From assembly GCA_007922305.1 (NCBI GenBank), contig ML677326.1:56786785-56850784 (forward strand): a stretch of 64,000 nucleotides of DNA, in the 5' to 3' direction. Below the pieces are notes generated by a model, which was not told where the DNA came from, searched no databases, and saw only the letters and a program-made list of their open reading frames with translations. This document shows, piece after piece, positions 11,465 through 22,079 of the stretch. Origin of the DNA: Dermatemys mawii. Lineage: Eukaryota > Chordata > Testudines > Dermatemydidae. Numbering within the stretch: position 1 is the stretch's first letter; every line of letters begins with the position of its first letter. Position numbers and translations under genes: made by a program.

Positions 11465-11682
11465 ACACTTGTCTCAGTGACTCTCTGCAACTTGGACCCT
11501 TTTTCCAGAAGGTGGCACAGCCACAAGTTATACCAGCAGCCTCACCAGTTCTGTCAGCTCAGTCTTCTCTGGATGAGCCTTTTCCACCTCGTTCACGCTC
11601 TGTATCGCCAGCAAAATGTAAAGGCAAAAGTTCCTTATTGATTGGGCTCTCTACTGGCCTGTTCGATGCAAACAATCCAAAG
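11465..11682 (+). CDS. NEK1: NEK1 coding exon (window exon 7 of 12), GC donor
   Basis: This 218-nt exon ends in SSLLIGLSTGLFDANNPK, a strongly conserved NEK1 block. Earlier residues include LGPFFQKVAQPQ and DEPFPPRSRSVSP. The exon ends AAG followed by GCAAGT, so the intron uses a GC instead of a GT donor. The frame is phase 0 here, and the next exon begins MLRTCSLPD, which is how the protein continues in other vertebrates. Using the next GT (in ACAGTAATG) would add codons and break the conserved junction. Confidence 0.94.
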
Positions 11683-11699
11683 GCAAGTACACAGTAATG

Positions 11700-13040
11700 T
11701 TACCTTTTATTAAACTAAATCGTACCTTTTTCAGAGCTTGTCTATACTAGAAAGTTTTATTAGGAAAAGATCTGCCGGTATATAGCTATAGATATAGCTG
11801 TTTGAGAAGAGAACTTCCTCATGTAAGCATGAGGTTACATCAGTTGGTTGTGATACTGTGCATTCTAGTGTGCACCATACCATTGGCCAGTGCACCATCT
11901 TTTGAGAAATTTCTTCAGTGTACTTTTCTCAGGGAATTGTGGGAGTTAATGTTCAAATTCATCCCCTAATCTACTTCTTGACTCTGGATTTTCAATCTTC
12001 AACTATGTCACTCTCAGAAGCTGCACAGATCTTTGGAGTTCTTTTGTATTTGTGGAACCACAACTGTGTAGCTGGGATATTGAGATACCTGAGGAGGAGG
12101 GGATGATACAGACAGTGAAACTGGCAAGCTTCTGCAGATATTACTTCCCAGATGCACATGATGAAGCAGTGGTTGTGGCCCTGTGAAACGAGCACTGAGT
12201 AGTGGGATTGAATCATGCTGCAAACTGGGGATAACCAGTAGTGCTGCAGAACTTTTGCTTGTGGAAGGCCAGGTTCTTTGAGGAGCTTGGTAAACAACTC
12301 CCAGCCCTGCAGGGCAGACACACCAAAACAAGAGCTGCTCTGACAGTGGAGAAATAGGTGGCAATCATTCTCTGCAAGTTTGTAACCTTAGATTGCTGTT
12401 GATCAGTGAGAAATCAGTTTGGTATTGGAAAACCTATGGTGGGAGTGGTTGTCGCACAGGTTTGTGAGGCCATTTAAGTGTGTCCTACTGCACAAGATTG
12501 TGACTCTGGGCAACTGCAGGAAATAATAGATTAATTCCCTGAATCGGAGCCCTGCCCTCCCACCCATGCTCTTGTTTCTAAGTACAGAAAGAGAAAAGGA
12601 TACTTTTCCATGGTTTCACAAGAACTGGTGAATCATCAGGGATCTTGTACAGTACTTCTTGACAAACTGGAAGCAGGGCTATTTTTTTCCACCAGCAGTA
12701 GTGATCCTGGCAGATATATAACTCATTAAGCTGCCAAAGGTCCATAAAAAGCAGCTATTTAAGACGACTTCCAGTCGCCTGGGCCATATGCTGCTGGCTC
12801 CTTCACAGTGATGGCCTCTCTCCTTGCAGGGATCCTTGTAGAGTGGGAAGGTGTTCTGTTATGGCTGGAGAAACAGGGCTGCTGTGCCTAGAAACATCTG
12901 GGAAAAGATCAATTAAAACTTGCTTGAAATCTTCAGTGAAATTGCCCAAGAGGACCAAAAAGCTGCATGGGCCAAAATAAATCAACAACTTTGCTAGTAG
13001 TGGGGGGTTGTGATTGCTGAATATATTGGCCAACCGAAGC
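11700..13040 (+). mobile_element. Degraded PIF-Harbinger transposon relic
   Basis: At 12583-12642 the + strand reads YRKRKGYFSMVSQELVNHQG, matching the EYINRKGYFSMVLQ-type core of PIF/Harbinger DDE transposases. At 12430-12530 a block ending in TGTGACTCTGGGCAAC fits the preceding part of the same domain. Multiple stops and frameshifts make it a fossil. Surrounding sequence on both sides has repeat-like character, but the element ends are not defined, so the outer coordinates are approximate. Confidence 0.6.
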
Positions 13041-13565
13041 CCCGTCTAAGCTAAAACCACACACTGTTTTTGTCTCTTTCCACAGCATGCAGATCATGTG
13101 TTCTGGATTTTTTAAACCTGTATCCAGTCAGTTATAGTGCATGTTTTGCAAAGTCAAGTAGTCTGAATTCCCAATCATTGGTTTGCTTGCAAGTACTGTT
13201 TTCTGTTTTAATTATATATATTTGATTTTATTTGTAAGCAGGTAGGCATTGTCCCAGTATGTACTTTGCATACTCTGGTATTGGTTTTCGTATAGCTTAC
13301 AATTGCTGGAATTTTTTTTCCTGTTCGCAGTGTATTTAATTTTATTTGGTTACATTGCCTGAGAGAGAAGGTATTTCAAGATCATCAGGGCTATTTGCAA
13401 AAGTATGCATGTCTTATATGTTCAATACTTAGTTTACTAACTGTATAGAGATTTTTTTATATAATATTTAAAATAGGTATTCCTACTTTGATTTGAATAA
13501 TTTCAAGTTCTGTTTCTTGTTTGTTACTGAATATCTTAATCTGAAGTTTTTTATGACCTTTTCAG

Positions 13566-13720
13566 ATGTTAAGAACATGTTCACTCCCAGATCTTTCCAA
13601 GTTGTACAGAACCCTAGTTGATGTTCCCATTGTAGCAGATGTACAACATCAAGACAGTCTTGAAATAGAGGATATGGAAGATGAGCGTGTCAAAGAAGGG
13701 CATTCTGATTCTGAAGAAAT
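13566..13720 (+). CDS. NEK1: NEK1 coding exon (window exon 8 of 12)
   Basis: This 155-nt exon follows TTTTCAG and precedes GTAAGC, phase 0 in and phase 2 out. It encodes [19 protein letters not shown], then [20 protein letters not shown] and a serine/acidic end. The [12 protein letters not shown] motif is a hallmark of NEK1, with a basic residue three before the serine that resembles kinase or 14-3-3 consensus sites (inference). Frame and splice sites are intact. Confidence 0.95.
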
Positions 13721-14267
13721 GTAAGCATAAAATGTTTATCAATTATTGCAAAAAATATAGAGAGATAATAAAGATCTCTTCATTAACTGAAATATACTAG
13801 AAAATAACTATTAACCTCAACACCTGTACATCTGTTTTATCTCTTTTATTGGACGAACTTCCTTTGGTGAAAGAGAGACGGTTTCGAGCTATACAGAGCT
13901 CTTCCTTAGGTCTGGAAAAAGTACTCAGAGAGTCGTGCCTAAGTACCAAGTGGAACAGATAGTTCAGCCTAAGTAGTTAGCACATATTCTAAAGGACCAT
14001 TCGAGGTGAAGTGGTCCTTGAATGTTTCCTGAGGGCTTTATTCATGAGACAAAACTAATGCTGAGCTATTTCTCTTCCTCTCCCACACGCTTCATTGTGG
14101 TGGGATAAGCCAAATTGAAGCAAGCCAAAGACTAGCCATGCTACATCTGCAAAATGATCCTCTCGGGTGTCACAGAATGGGAGTTCTGCCATGACTGCTC
14201 CCAGCTCCAAGGGCAGGCTCTTGCCATTCATTGTATTCAAGTTGTAAAGGAGAAAGAGCCCATCAGT

Positions 14268-14951
14268 CTGAGGCCATGGTTACACTGGCACTTTATAGCG
14301 CTATAAAGCCCCCACGAGCGCTATAACCTACTCCCCGTCCACACTGGCAAGGCACTAATAGCGCTATAACCGTGGAGTTATAGCGCTATTATAAATCCAC
14401 CTCCTCATGGGGAATAAGGGCTGTAGCGCAGCTGCTGTAGCGCTACAGCAAGAATGTGGACACCCACTGCGCTACAAGTAATCTCTGGAGATGCCTAGAG
14501 CCATTTAAGGCAATTGACGTCTCTTCCCTTTGTTTTGAACTCGGCTGGAGGAATGCGGAAGTACCTCTTTAGAGTTTCTTTCTTAACTCGGCAGATAAGC
14601 AATGCAAATGTTTAAGGAGGGAGCCTGTGTGAAAACAAAGCCTTCTGTGAACGGAGGCTCACTGACAGGCTTTCAGAAAAACGGAAAAACCACTGTCTCT
14701 CTCCCTCCGCATACACACAACGCGTCCCCCCTCACCCCCCTCGTTTAAAAAGCACGTTGCACCCAGCTGAATGCTGGGATACCTGCCCTAATGTGCTGCT
14801 CTTAATGCCGCATTAAGTGCCCCAAATGTGGCCATGCTATACCGCAGGAGCATCTGAGTGTGGACATACAATAGCACTATACATATTACTGTATAAGGGG
14901 ACCGCTATAACCTATAGCGCTATAATCTTGTAAGTGTAACCATACCCTGAG
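14268..14951. mobile_element. MITE rich in TATAGCGCTATA palindromes
   Basis: The left end CTGAGGCCATGGTTACACTG pairs with a right end that reverse-complements to CTCAGGGTATGGTTACACTT. The subterminal regions are packed with TAGCGCTA palindromes: a perfect 18-bp palindrome at 14291-14308, a 14-bp inverted repeat with a 6-base loop at 14357-14390, another TAGCGCTA at about 14434-14448, and another near the right end at 14914-14924. No coding sequence was seen. A target duplication was not found. It lies in the NEK1 intron between 13720 and 15193. Confidence 0.75.
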
Positions 14952-15192
14952 AAGTGAATGCAAGATGTTTTCTGTAACAAAAAATGGTAATGTGTGGCAG
15001 TTAGACTGTGACATTGGCAAATGATACAAGTATAAGGTTTGGAATGGCCTTTCTACCTAAAATAAGGAGGAGAAATATCACCCTCTTTCCAAGAATATGC
15101 CTAAACATCTTGCTTCAGATTTAGAAGAACTTTGAGAACTGTCTGGATGGTGTTACCTTTATATATTATTTGTGTATATTCTCTTCTCCCAG

Positions 15193-15404
15193 TATGTTTG
15201 GTGAGGCAGATACAGACTTGCAGGCGCTTCAGGCCTCGATGGAACAGTTACTTAGGGAACAACCTAGTGAGGAATTCAGTGAAGAGGAGTTGTCTACCTT
15301 AAAGGCAGATACTGCAACATGCATAACAAATGGTACAGAGTTGGATGATGACGATGACAACAACCCCAGCAGTGAAAGTGTACTTAATGAAGAATGGCAA
15401 TCAG
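15193..15404 (+). CDS. NEK1: NEK1 coding exon (window exon 9 of 12)
   Basis: This 212-nt exon has acceptor TTCTCCCAG and donor GTATAA, phase 2 in and phase 1 out. It encodes [20 protein letters not shown], whose heptad spacing suggests a short helix. An acidic segment follows, with [20 protein letters not shown]. The [12 protein letters not shown] block and NPSSES-LNEEW are highly conserved in NEK1. The start of the open frame upstream (15170) is intronic. Confidence 0.95.
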
Positions 15405-16039
15405 GTATAAACTTTGTTACTTGTAATATTTCTTACTGATGTTAGTTATATAAATTCAGAATTCAATATCAGTTCTTAAAGGGTTTTAGCACAGAGTCTG
15501 TATAAAAGACATTATACAGAATTAAGCTTCATTTTATTGCAAAACTTGGAAAAGTCAAATTATCATTAGATCTTATTTGGGTCATTGCATATAACCAGAG
15601 TTGAGGGGAAATGTTTAGTCTTCAGTGGACAATGATTACAAATGAGTATGATGTAATTTGGTTATCTAGATTGAAATGTTACCTTCAGGGAAGGTCCAAG
15701 ACTTGTACTTGTATTGCTGCACATAATATATAATCTTTTTCCACCTACAGTGCATTATTGTGTCATATAAATGCAAACAAGGAATATAAACTGGTGTAAC
15801 TGGAGTAAATGAGAATCTGCATTAGGATAAGAATACAAGAAACATGAGGTTTTTCAAACTTGCCATTACTAGAAATATCTATTAATGCAGTGGAACTAAA
15901 AATATGATTGTTTCAGAAAATCCCATTACCTTGCTGCTTTTGGGATGCATATGTTAGTACCCACCTTTGAAAATCATCCCTTAATGATAGATTGTATATG
16001 TTCTGCCTTAATTAGTGGATGGGTGCATTTTATTAAGCT

Positions 16040-16370
16040 GTTAGAGTAGAATCTCAACATTATGAACACCAAAGTTACGAACTGATCAGTCAACCACAGA
16101 CTTCATTTGGAACCGGCTGTATGCCATCAGAAGACAGCTATGTAACATTCCAGCACCAGTCACACTCCAACTGTACTGGTTCCACAGAACCATATTCATG
16201 CACCTTCTTTCCGCACAGTTTTTTCAGATAACCCAAAGGAGAAATGGTTTGTTACGGCTTTTAATTAATGTCTCAGTGCTGCTGTGAATGTGTGGTAGCA
16301 TGTGGCACACTCTTGAGGTGAGCTGCCTTCAATTTGGTTCACAGGTCTGGGTGGACTTCAAAAGTTCAGG
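16040..16370. repeat. Probable dispersed DNA repeat
   Basis: The stretch around TTAGAGTAGAATCTCAACAT and TTACGAACTGATCAGTCAACC looks like a short non-autonomous DNA element that I recall from turtle genomes, in which TTACGAACTGATCAGTCAAC is typical. I could not find both ends or a target duplication. It is intronic in NEK1. Confidence 0.35.
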
Positions 16371-16450
16371 TAAATGGAAGCAATATATTCAGAACTGAAG
16401 TGGGATTAAACTTTTTGAAATGTTTCTCCTGTTGTATTTTCTTTTCCTAG

Positions 16451-16584
16451 ACAACAGTGATGGGGATATTGCCAGTGAATGTGAAGCATATGACAGTGTC
16501 TTCAGCCATTTGGAAGAGTTGAGATATAATCTGGAGCGAGAAATAGGCTTTGATAAATTCATTGAAGTTTATGATAAAATAAAG
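16451..16584 (+). CDS. NEK1: NEK1 coding exon (window exon 10 of 12)
   Basis: This 134-nt exon runs from TTTCCTAG to GTTTGT, phase 1 in and phase 0 out. It encodes [20 protein letters not shown] and then a helical segment with [20 protein letters not shown]. It opens the folded C-terminal domain of NEK1, the part known to bind CFAP410 (C21orf2), a ciliary and DNA-repair partner. The sequence is intact. The donor GTTTGT is weak. Confidence 0.95.
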
Positions 16585-16851
16585 GTTTGTGGAGTGCTCT
16601 AAGTGAAAAATAGCTCAATCTACCTTGAGGTGCTCCTTGCTGCATAGTTATGACTAGAATTTATGAACATTCCTCTAATTTCATATTCTGTTTTGCATAC
16701 TAATGCTAATACAGAAAAATTCATTCTGTATGACCTAAAAGATCAATGTTTTGTGTTAATCCACGATGATTCTTTATAAATTTGTAAATTGTTTCACTTT
16801 ATGTTCATTTCAAATTTTAAATTGGACCATTTGCATTGTCTACTTTTATAG

Positions 16852-16984
16852 GCAATACATGAAGATGAAGATGAGAATATTGATACTTGTTCAACAATAG
16901 TTCAGAATATTCTGGGAACTGAATATAAACATCTGTATGCCAAGATTCTTCATTTAGTGATGGCAGATGGAGCATATCAGGAAG
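16852..16984 (+). CDS. NEK1: NEK1 coding exon (window exon 11 of 12)
   Basis: This 133-nt exon has acceptor TTTTATAG and donor GTAATT, phase 0 in and phase 1 out. It encodes [19 protein letters not shown], then [20 protein letters not shown] and GAYQE. It is the most conserved part of the NEK1 C-terminus and completes the CFAP410-binding helical domain. The final residues match the human ending almost exactly, leaving only D-N-D-E and the stop for the last exon. Confidence 0.96.
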
Positions 16985-17399
16985 GTAATTGCGCTTCACT
17001 GCAGTTGTGTACTATTTCTGTATTGTATTCTCCTACCTGGATAATTTCATTTGTTATAGTCTCTGACATTAATAATATTTTTTTCTAAAATAAACAATTT
17101 TAAACTTAGTTTCTAAACCAATTAATGTAATACTATCAAAAAGGATATTGAAAAAATTAATGCTTACAGCAAATAGCAGTTAAGGAAATTTTATCAAATT
17201 GCTCACGTTGAACACTTCATATTATTAATAAAAACATTCCTTTTGTAGCTCATCACAGATGTGCTCCTATAGGCAAAGTTAGTTATTTAGTTCTAGAGCA
17301 TATATGGATCAGAGCAGAAATGAGGGTGATAAAGAAGAAATATAATAAATAGTAAAGCTTTCAAAACTAAAATAATTTTGCTGAAAAGCAGTGATTGTT

Positions 17400-18300
17400 A
17401 CAAATTCATTATTGCGTCTCCTTCAGTGAGGTGCACTGGGAGTTGAACCAGGTTCTCTGCAGCTCCTCCTATTCACTGCTGCACAGGTTACTCTTCCCTT
17501 TTTTGAGAAAGTGTCAAAAAATGCTGTCCCTCGTGCTCCTGCTATCTAAGTACACTGGCACACTTATAATAGCCGCACCTTTTCAGAAACCAAGCCAACA
17601 TACATAGTCTGATAGAAATTGGCAATGCTTTTTTCAGAGTGGACTGAAATGATAACATTCAGGATAATTAACTGAAGTACTACTTCAAATCTGAATAGAT
17701 ATTGGTGTAGGGAGAGAGAACACAAGAAGATAAATTCCCTAGGGAAATTCTCAAGCATAGGCAGAATGAGCCAGAATGTGCTACTGCACTCGCCTGCTTC
17801 CATGACACCAGTGGTCAAGACGACAAACTGTTGAGAAGTTAAAGCTGTTGGTGATGGATGCAAGGTTTTGTAATAAACAAAACCATCACTTCTTCCAATC
17901 TGACTTTCCACAAAGTGCTTGTCATTCAGCCTCTAACAGAAAGTCTCTTTCAAATCAAAGTGACCATCTTGGTTACTCAGTAATAGCAAAGGAGGGAACC
18001 AACAGCGAAGGAAGCAAAGTAGCAGTCCTGTTTTCCTTGAATTTAAGATTCAGAAGAGACCCTACCCTGGACACAGCTCCCGTTGGTGAACTACGGCCAC
18101 TGGCGGTTGCAGGGGGCCATGCCTGCAGACAGTCAATACCAGCAGAATGTCTTGTGGCCTGGAATCAGAGTATCCCGATTGGCCGTGTGTGGCCTGTTGG
18201 CCACAGATTGCCCACCATTGCTCTAGACAAATTGGTCTGGATTCCTCCTGCGGGCCTACGTTTCGTAGAACGGTGGATGGATCAGAATATATATGGTGGT
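17400..18300. repeat. Last NEK1 intron, with a hAT-like repeat end at about 18080-18226
   Basis: The segment around 18090-18226, with CACTGGCGGTTGCAGGGGGC and later GTTGGCCACAGATTGCCCAC, resembles the 3' end of a hAT-type non-autonomous element whose terminus reads GGTTGCCCACCACTG. The left end was not found. The sequence before 18000 shows short open frames on both strands without known motifs. One 195-codon frame (17848-18435) runs through this repeat and is not a gene. Confidence 0.4.
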
Positions 18301-18462
18301 GTACCTTTTTTTCTTTTCCTCTCCCAAGTAAGACAGTCATTACCAATATTTTTTAAAAAAAATTCTTCATTTTTCATTCTATTTTGTAAGAGAATTATCA
18401 GATATGGTTGCTTGCTTAACTATTTATCTTACTAAGTTTTATTGAATCTGGTAAATTTGTCT

Positions 18463-18497
<35 letters not shown>
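18463..18497 (+). repeat. Poly-G homopolymer (35 G) abutting a splice acceptor
   Basis: Thirty-five consecutive G residues are followed by CCCCGCAG, the acceptor of the last NEK1 exon. The homopolymer occupies the place where a polypyrimidine tract should be. It could be genuine (a G-quadruplex former) or a sequencing or assembly artefact of homopolymer length or base calling. Confidence 0.95.
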
Positions 18498-18502
<5 letters not shown>

Positions 18503-18505
18503 CAG

Positions 18506-18519
18506 ATAATGATGAATAA
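18506..18519 (+). CDS. NEK1: NEK1 terminal coding exon (window exon 12 of 12)
   Basis: Only 14 coding nucleotides remain: two bases complete the aspartate split with the previous exon, then N, D, E and TAA. This gives the ending AYQEDNDE, identical to the NEK1 C-terminus that I know from human. The identification is secure despite the tiny size because phase, residues and stop all agree. The acceptor CCCCGCAG has almost no pyrimidine tract because a 35-base G run lies immediately upstream. The hexamer AATAAA (18515-18520) overlaps the stop codon. Confidence 0.9.
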
Positions 18520-19760
18520 ATCTGCCTCAGGAAATGCAACATGTAGGTGACTGGTTTCTGGATTCTGTACAGCAGAATTGCAAGTTACAATGGAAAATGT
18601 AATAATAACTGAATAAGGAGCAGGAATGTGGGAACATAAGAAAAGCATGCTGATCGCATGAAGAAGATGGAAAAACATGCCTATATTTCAAATGAGATGT
18701 TTATGTATTTCCTTTGATATGTTTCCTCATTTTTAAAGTTTAAATTGCTGTAGAAATTATACTTTATCTTAAAAATTTCCACCAAAGTATATGGAGGATG
18801 GCCCAGAAGATGTGTGTGTGTGTTTGTTTTTTAAATCAAGATAGATTTATCGTGTAATAGAGACTTTGCTATATTAACTGTTGGCTGTTAGGTATAAGCA
18901 GTTAAAGGGATTACCATGTTTTGAAAATACCTGCTTCTAGCCCTTCACTAACACACTAAAATTAATTCTATTTATCCCTATTAAAGATTGCATTTCATTT
19001 TCCGTTAACCAGTTAGACTGTATTTAAATAATCACATTGTGTCAATGGCCCAGGTTGGAATATTTCCCTTTTTTTTTTAGAATAAAACTAGTAGCGTATT
19101 TGAAGTTTCAATTTGTCACTTTCTAACCAGTGTCACATGAACTATCTGAATAGTTTTTGCGAATTGGGGCAAAGTGGTCTTTATCGCATCATTGAAATTT
19201 TTTTTTTTCTAAGGAGTAATGGAATTCATTTGGAACTGGAGAGTTTCTGCCATAATCTTTCTAGCAGAGATTAATACTTTTTTTTCCTACCTTCTCTAAC
19301 TATAAAGCTGTGCAAAAGTTAAGGCTGCTCTCTTTTTTCCCCCTCGTGCCACACACGTGCAAACAAAATGTGATAACTTTAAGTACCATGTTACTGTTGT
19401 CATTTTGATGCTGATGATTTGTTGGGTGATCTCCCAGGACAATATATACCTAGATTTTCCCTGTACTCTGCTCCTCCGTCAGAGGGAGCACCATATTGGC
19501 AAAATAAGGCGTTTTTTTTTCCCCCAGAGACAATGGCTGGAAAGTGTTACTGATCTGTGTGTACAAAAGGACAGGTATGACGGATCAAATGAAACTTACA
19601 ATTTTCAATTACCCTAATGGGGAGAGATGGATTTTCAACCCCTGAGTAATAGCAATCTCAGTTGGAAAAATGTAAAAGTTAAATTATTTTAGCATTTAAG
19701 TGAGAGTTAATATGTACATTAATTTTAATCTTCATAAATAAATACTTGATTTTTGTATAA
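18520..19760 (+). other. NEK1: NEK1 3' UTR (end uncertain)
   Basis: The sequence after the stop codon is AT-rich with no long frame. Candidate polyadenylation hexamers AATAAA occur at 18515-18520 (overlapping the stop), 19081-19086 and 19737-19742. The last is followed by a T-rich stretch (TTTTTGTATAACTGTTTATT) that could serve as a downstream element. Which one is used cannot be decided from sequence alone. Confidence 0.4.
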
Positions 19761-21380
19761 CTGTTTATTTTTACGATGGTATTACTATTAAAAATTCCTT
19801 TCTTGCTCATGGCAGAGGGGCAAAACAATGTTAAATTCTTGTTGCTTCTGTGGAATTGTTTGTTTGTTTACATGTTTTAGAACCAGAGTGTCAAATTAAT
19901 TGTAAGAAGAGGGTCAAAATCTTTTGTTCCTTTGGCTGGGTTATAAATTTAGGAATCCACAGTGAGATTCCCACTGGTGTCAGTGGAAGATTTGTACAAA
20001 GATCAGCAGTAAGTGGCCATGATATATTACCTAAACTTTCAGTTATTATTTATTCAGTACCTTAGTATGGCCTCATTTAGTAGAAAAATTATTTTCACCT
20101 TTATGACTCATGCTCCTCCTATTTTGTGTTTCTCTTCTTTCCCCCATCTTTGCTGTTTCTTTGTTTTTACTATGTTTCCTTTTCTATTCCCTCTGCATTT
20201 CATTTTCTGCAACAACTGTTCTTCCCTCCAGGCTTTATTCTCTTCCTCTTCCCCATTTTATTTGCTACAGTGATCAGCAGTGAAGTAATTAAGCTTGACA
20301 TTTCAAGTGTCTGTAGAGATAACTATACAAAAAAATTAATTTGGGAATGGGGGAGATGACACCTTTTAAATTCACTGTTTCAAGCTGTCTGCGGACTCAG
20401 ATGCACCCTTTAACACTGATAAGGTTTTTTTAAAAAAATCCCAGATTCTGCAGGATCTAAATGTGCTATTCAGACCACAAATATACATTAAACTGGCTGT
20501 TGGATGCTTTTGTTCTGGAATCTTGAACTACCACAAAATTCCTGAGATGAAATCCTACCCAGTGATGTCGACGGAAATTTTGCTATTGACTTCAGTGGGA
20601 TCAGGATTTCATTTAAATGTGTTACTTCTAACATACTACCTATGCTAGTCACGACTTACTTCTTACTCTTATAGGAAGCAAGTTTGGCTATACTGAGTGG
20701 ACTTCAAGTTTTTAAGATGTTGGTAGTACTTTTGCCAGTTAACTGTTTGTGCAGAATCCATGCATATTTTTCACATTTTAAAAAAGAATACTCTTAAGAC
20801 CTTCAAACCAATTCTGAATTCTCCTTAATCCCTCAAGAGCTAATTTAATGTTGCATGAAATAGCAAATAAGAATAAGAATGTTATTCAAGTGTGGGAGAA
20901 AATTACTCTCCACATTTTAAAAAATATTAAAATGTATTACTCTCTAAATGTACACTAAGAGGATCAAGACAAATGTTCGTAGATTTCAGTCTATGTAGAA
21001 TTAATGACTTTTTTTATGTCAATTGTTTAAATAGTTGGTTGGCTATTAACACATAACCCCAGCCAATTAGAAGAGGAGATTGTCCGTAGCACGTGTAGTA
21101 TCTTGAATGTAAGTTATAGCAATTTATTTAAAGAAACGCTCTTTAGGTTCAGAATGTACAGGGCCTTAATTATTTAAGGGAAAAAATTGCTTGTTGAGAA
21201 TCTAATTTTGCAGTGACTTTCCATTGTAGGAAAAAAATTAAAATTAAAGATTAGCCCACCGTGGGTTTGATCCTTGAACCCTGTGCATTTGAAATTCCTG
21301 TTTACTGTAAATTGAATTTTGAGCTTCTTCCTTCAATTTCTTCACTCCTTCCTCCCCTCTCCCATCAGAGCAGACTAGGC
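19761..21380. other. Intergenic, nothing recognised
   Basis: This is AT-rich sequence downstream of NEK1. A short stretch near 20570-20612 (TTGCTATTGACTTCAGTGGG) resembles the tail of ancient CR1/L2-type LINE copies common in reptiles. Otherwise there are only short open frames without known motifs. Confidence 0.5.
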
Positions 21381-21393
21381 CAGACTGAGTAAG

Positions 21394-21650
21394 TTGAAAG
21401 CCAAGAGGTGCTCCATATGCAAGAGACTGTTAAGAGCTGCAGAAAGAGAGTTCTGCACAACTGCTTCCAGCATGGCGACCATCAATCTGCCAGGCGAAGG
21501 CGTTGTGATTCAAGACATACTGTCAGAGCGCACTCTAGATCTCAGAAGAGAACTGAAAACTTATAACAAGCATACAGAATTCAAAAGAGTGGGCTCCCTG
21601 TTTGTTTTCTTTAACCTTCAGGTGCTAAGGGCTTACAGTATCGAAGCTAT
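21394..21650 (+). other. Unidentified open frame of coding-like character
   Basis: From 21394 an open frame encodes MKAKRCSICKRLLRAAEREF, and then, from an internal methionine, MATINLPGEGVVIQDILSER followed by TLDLRRELKTYNKHTEF. Composition is less AT-rich than the flanks and the peptide looks like real protein, with a CxxC pair near the start. I do not recognise the family. It could be a retrocopy fragment, an unrecorded exon or part of a transposon. Downstream, from about 21659, the frame runs into a hAT-like repeat end (CAGTGGTCTCCAAACTAC), so the C-terminal part of the frame is not meaningful. Confidence 0.3.
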
Positions 21651-21658
21651 CCCTTACT

Positions 21659-21870
21659 ACAGTGGTCTCCAAACTACAGCCCAGGGGCCGGATCTGGCCT
21701 GCGTCTTTGATTTGTCCGGCCCTCCAGCTGAATAGGCATGTTGAGCAGGCATGTGGAGAAGCTGCTGCTGCCACTTCTCGTGAGCTGCTGCTGGCGACCC
21801 TATGTGCGGAGGGGTGAGGAGCAAAGAGGAGGTTTGGTGGGGGCACAGCAGTGGCCAGAGGAGTAAAGTG
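21659..21870 (+). mobile_element. hAT-like element, 5' end
   Basis: It begins CAGTGGTCTCCAAACTACAG followed by GGGCCGGATCTGGCC. This is the typical start of a reptilian non-autonomous hAT family in which the terminus reads CAGTGGTCTCCAAACT. The 3' end was not identified, so the right boundary is approximate and it may be truncated. Confidence 0.45.
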
Positions 21871-22079
21871 GGGGGTGGATTTTGCATAAAATGAACACAT
21901 CGTTTAGTGTTCTTGACAAAGTTTTTGTATTCCTGTTGTGGTTAACACCATTTGTCAATAATTCATGTTCTAGCTTCTCATGCCCCTTTTGGCTGGCTTT
22001 CTCCATACGCTGCCTGAATATTGTATGTTTGTTCTATATGCATTTTCTCAGCTGCCTTCCTTCTAAAATTTAGAAACAA

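Noticed and set aside
11683..11696. Alternative GT donor downstream of the NNPK exon (in ACAGTAATG)
   Set aside because: It would insert extra codons between NNPK and MLRT, which are adjacent in the conserved protein. The GC donor with AAG/GCAAGT fits exactly.
17848..18435. 195-codon frame in the last NEK1 intron
   Set aside because: It runs through a hAT-like repeat end and ends in AT-rich intron. No domain, and it conflicts with the intron defined by exons 11 and 12.
20545..20615. Possible conserved regulatory block resembling 46470-46535
   Set aside because: Both look like diverged tails of ancient CR1/L2-type LINEs (GACTTCAATGGG-type sequence), common in reptile genomes.
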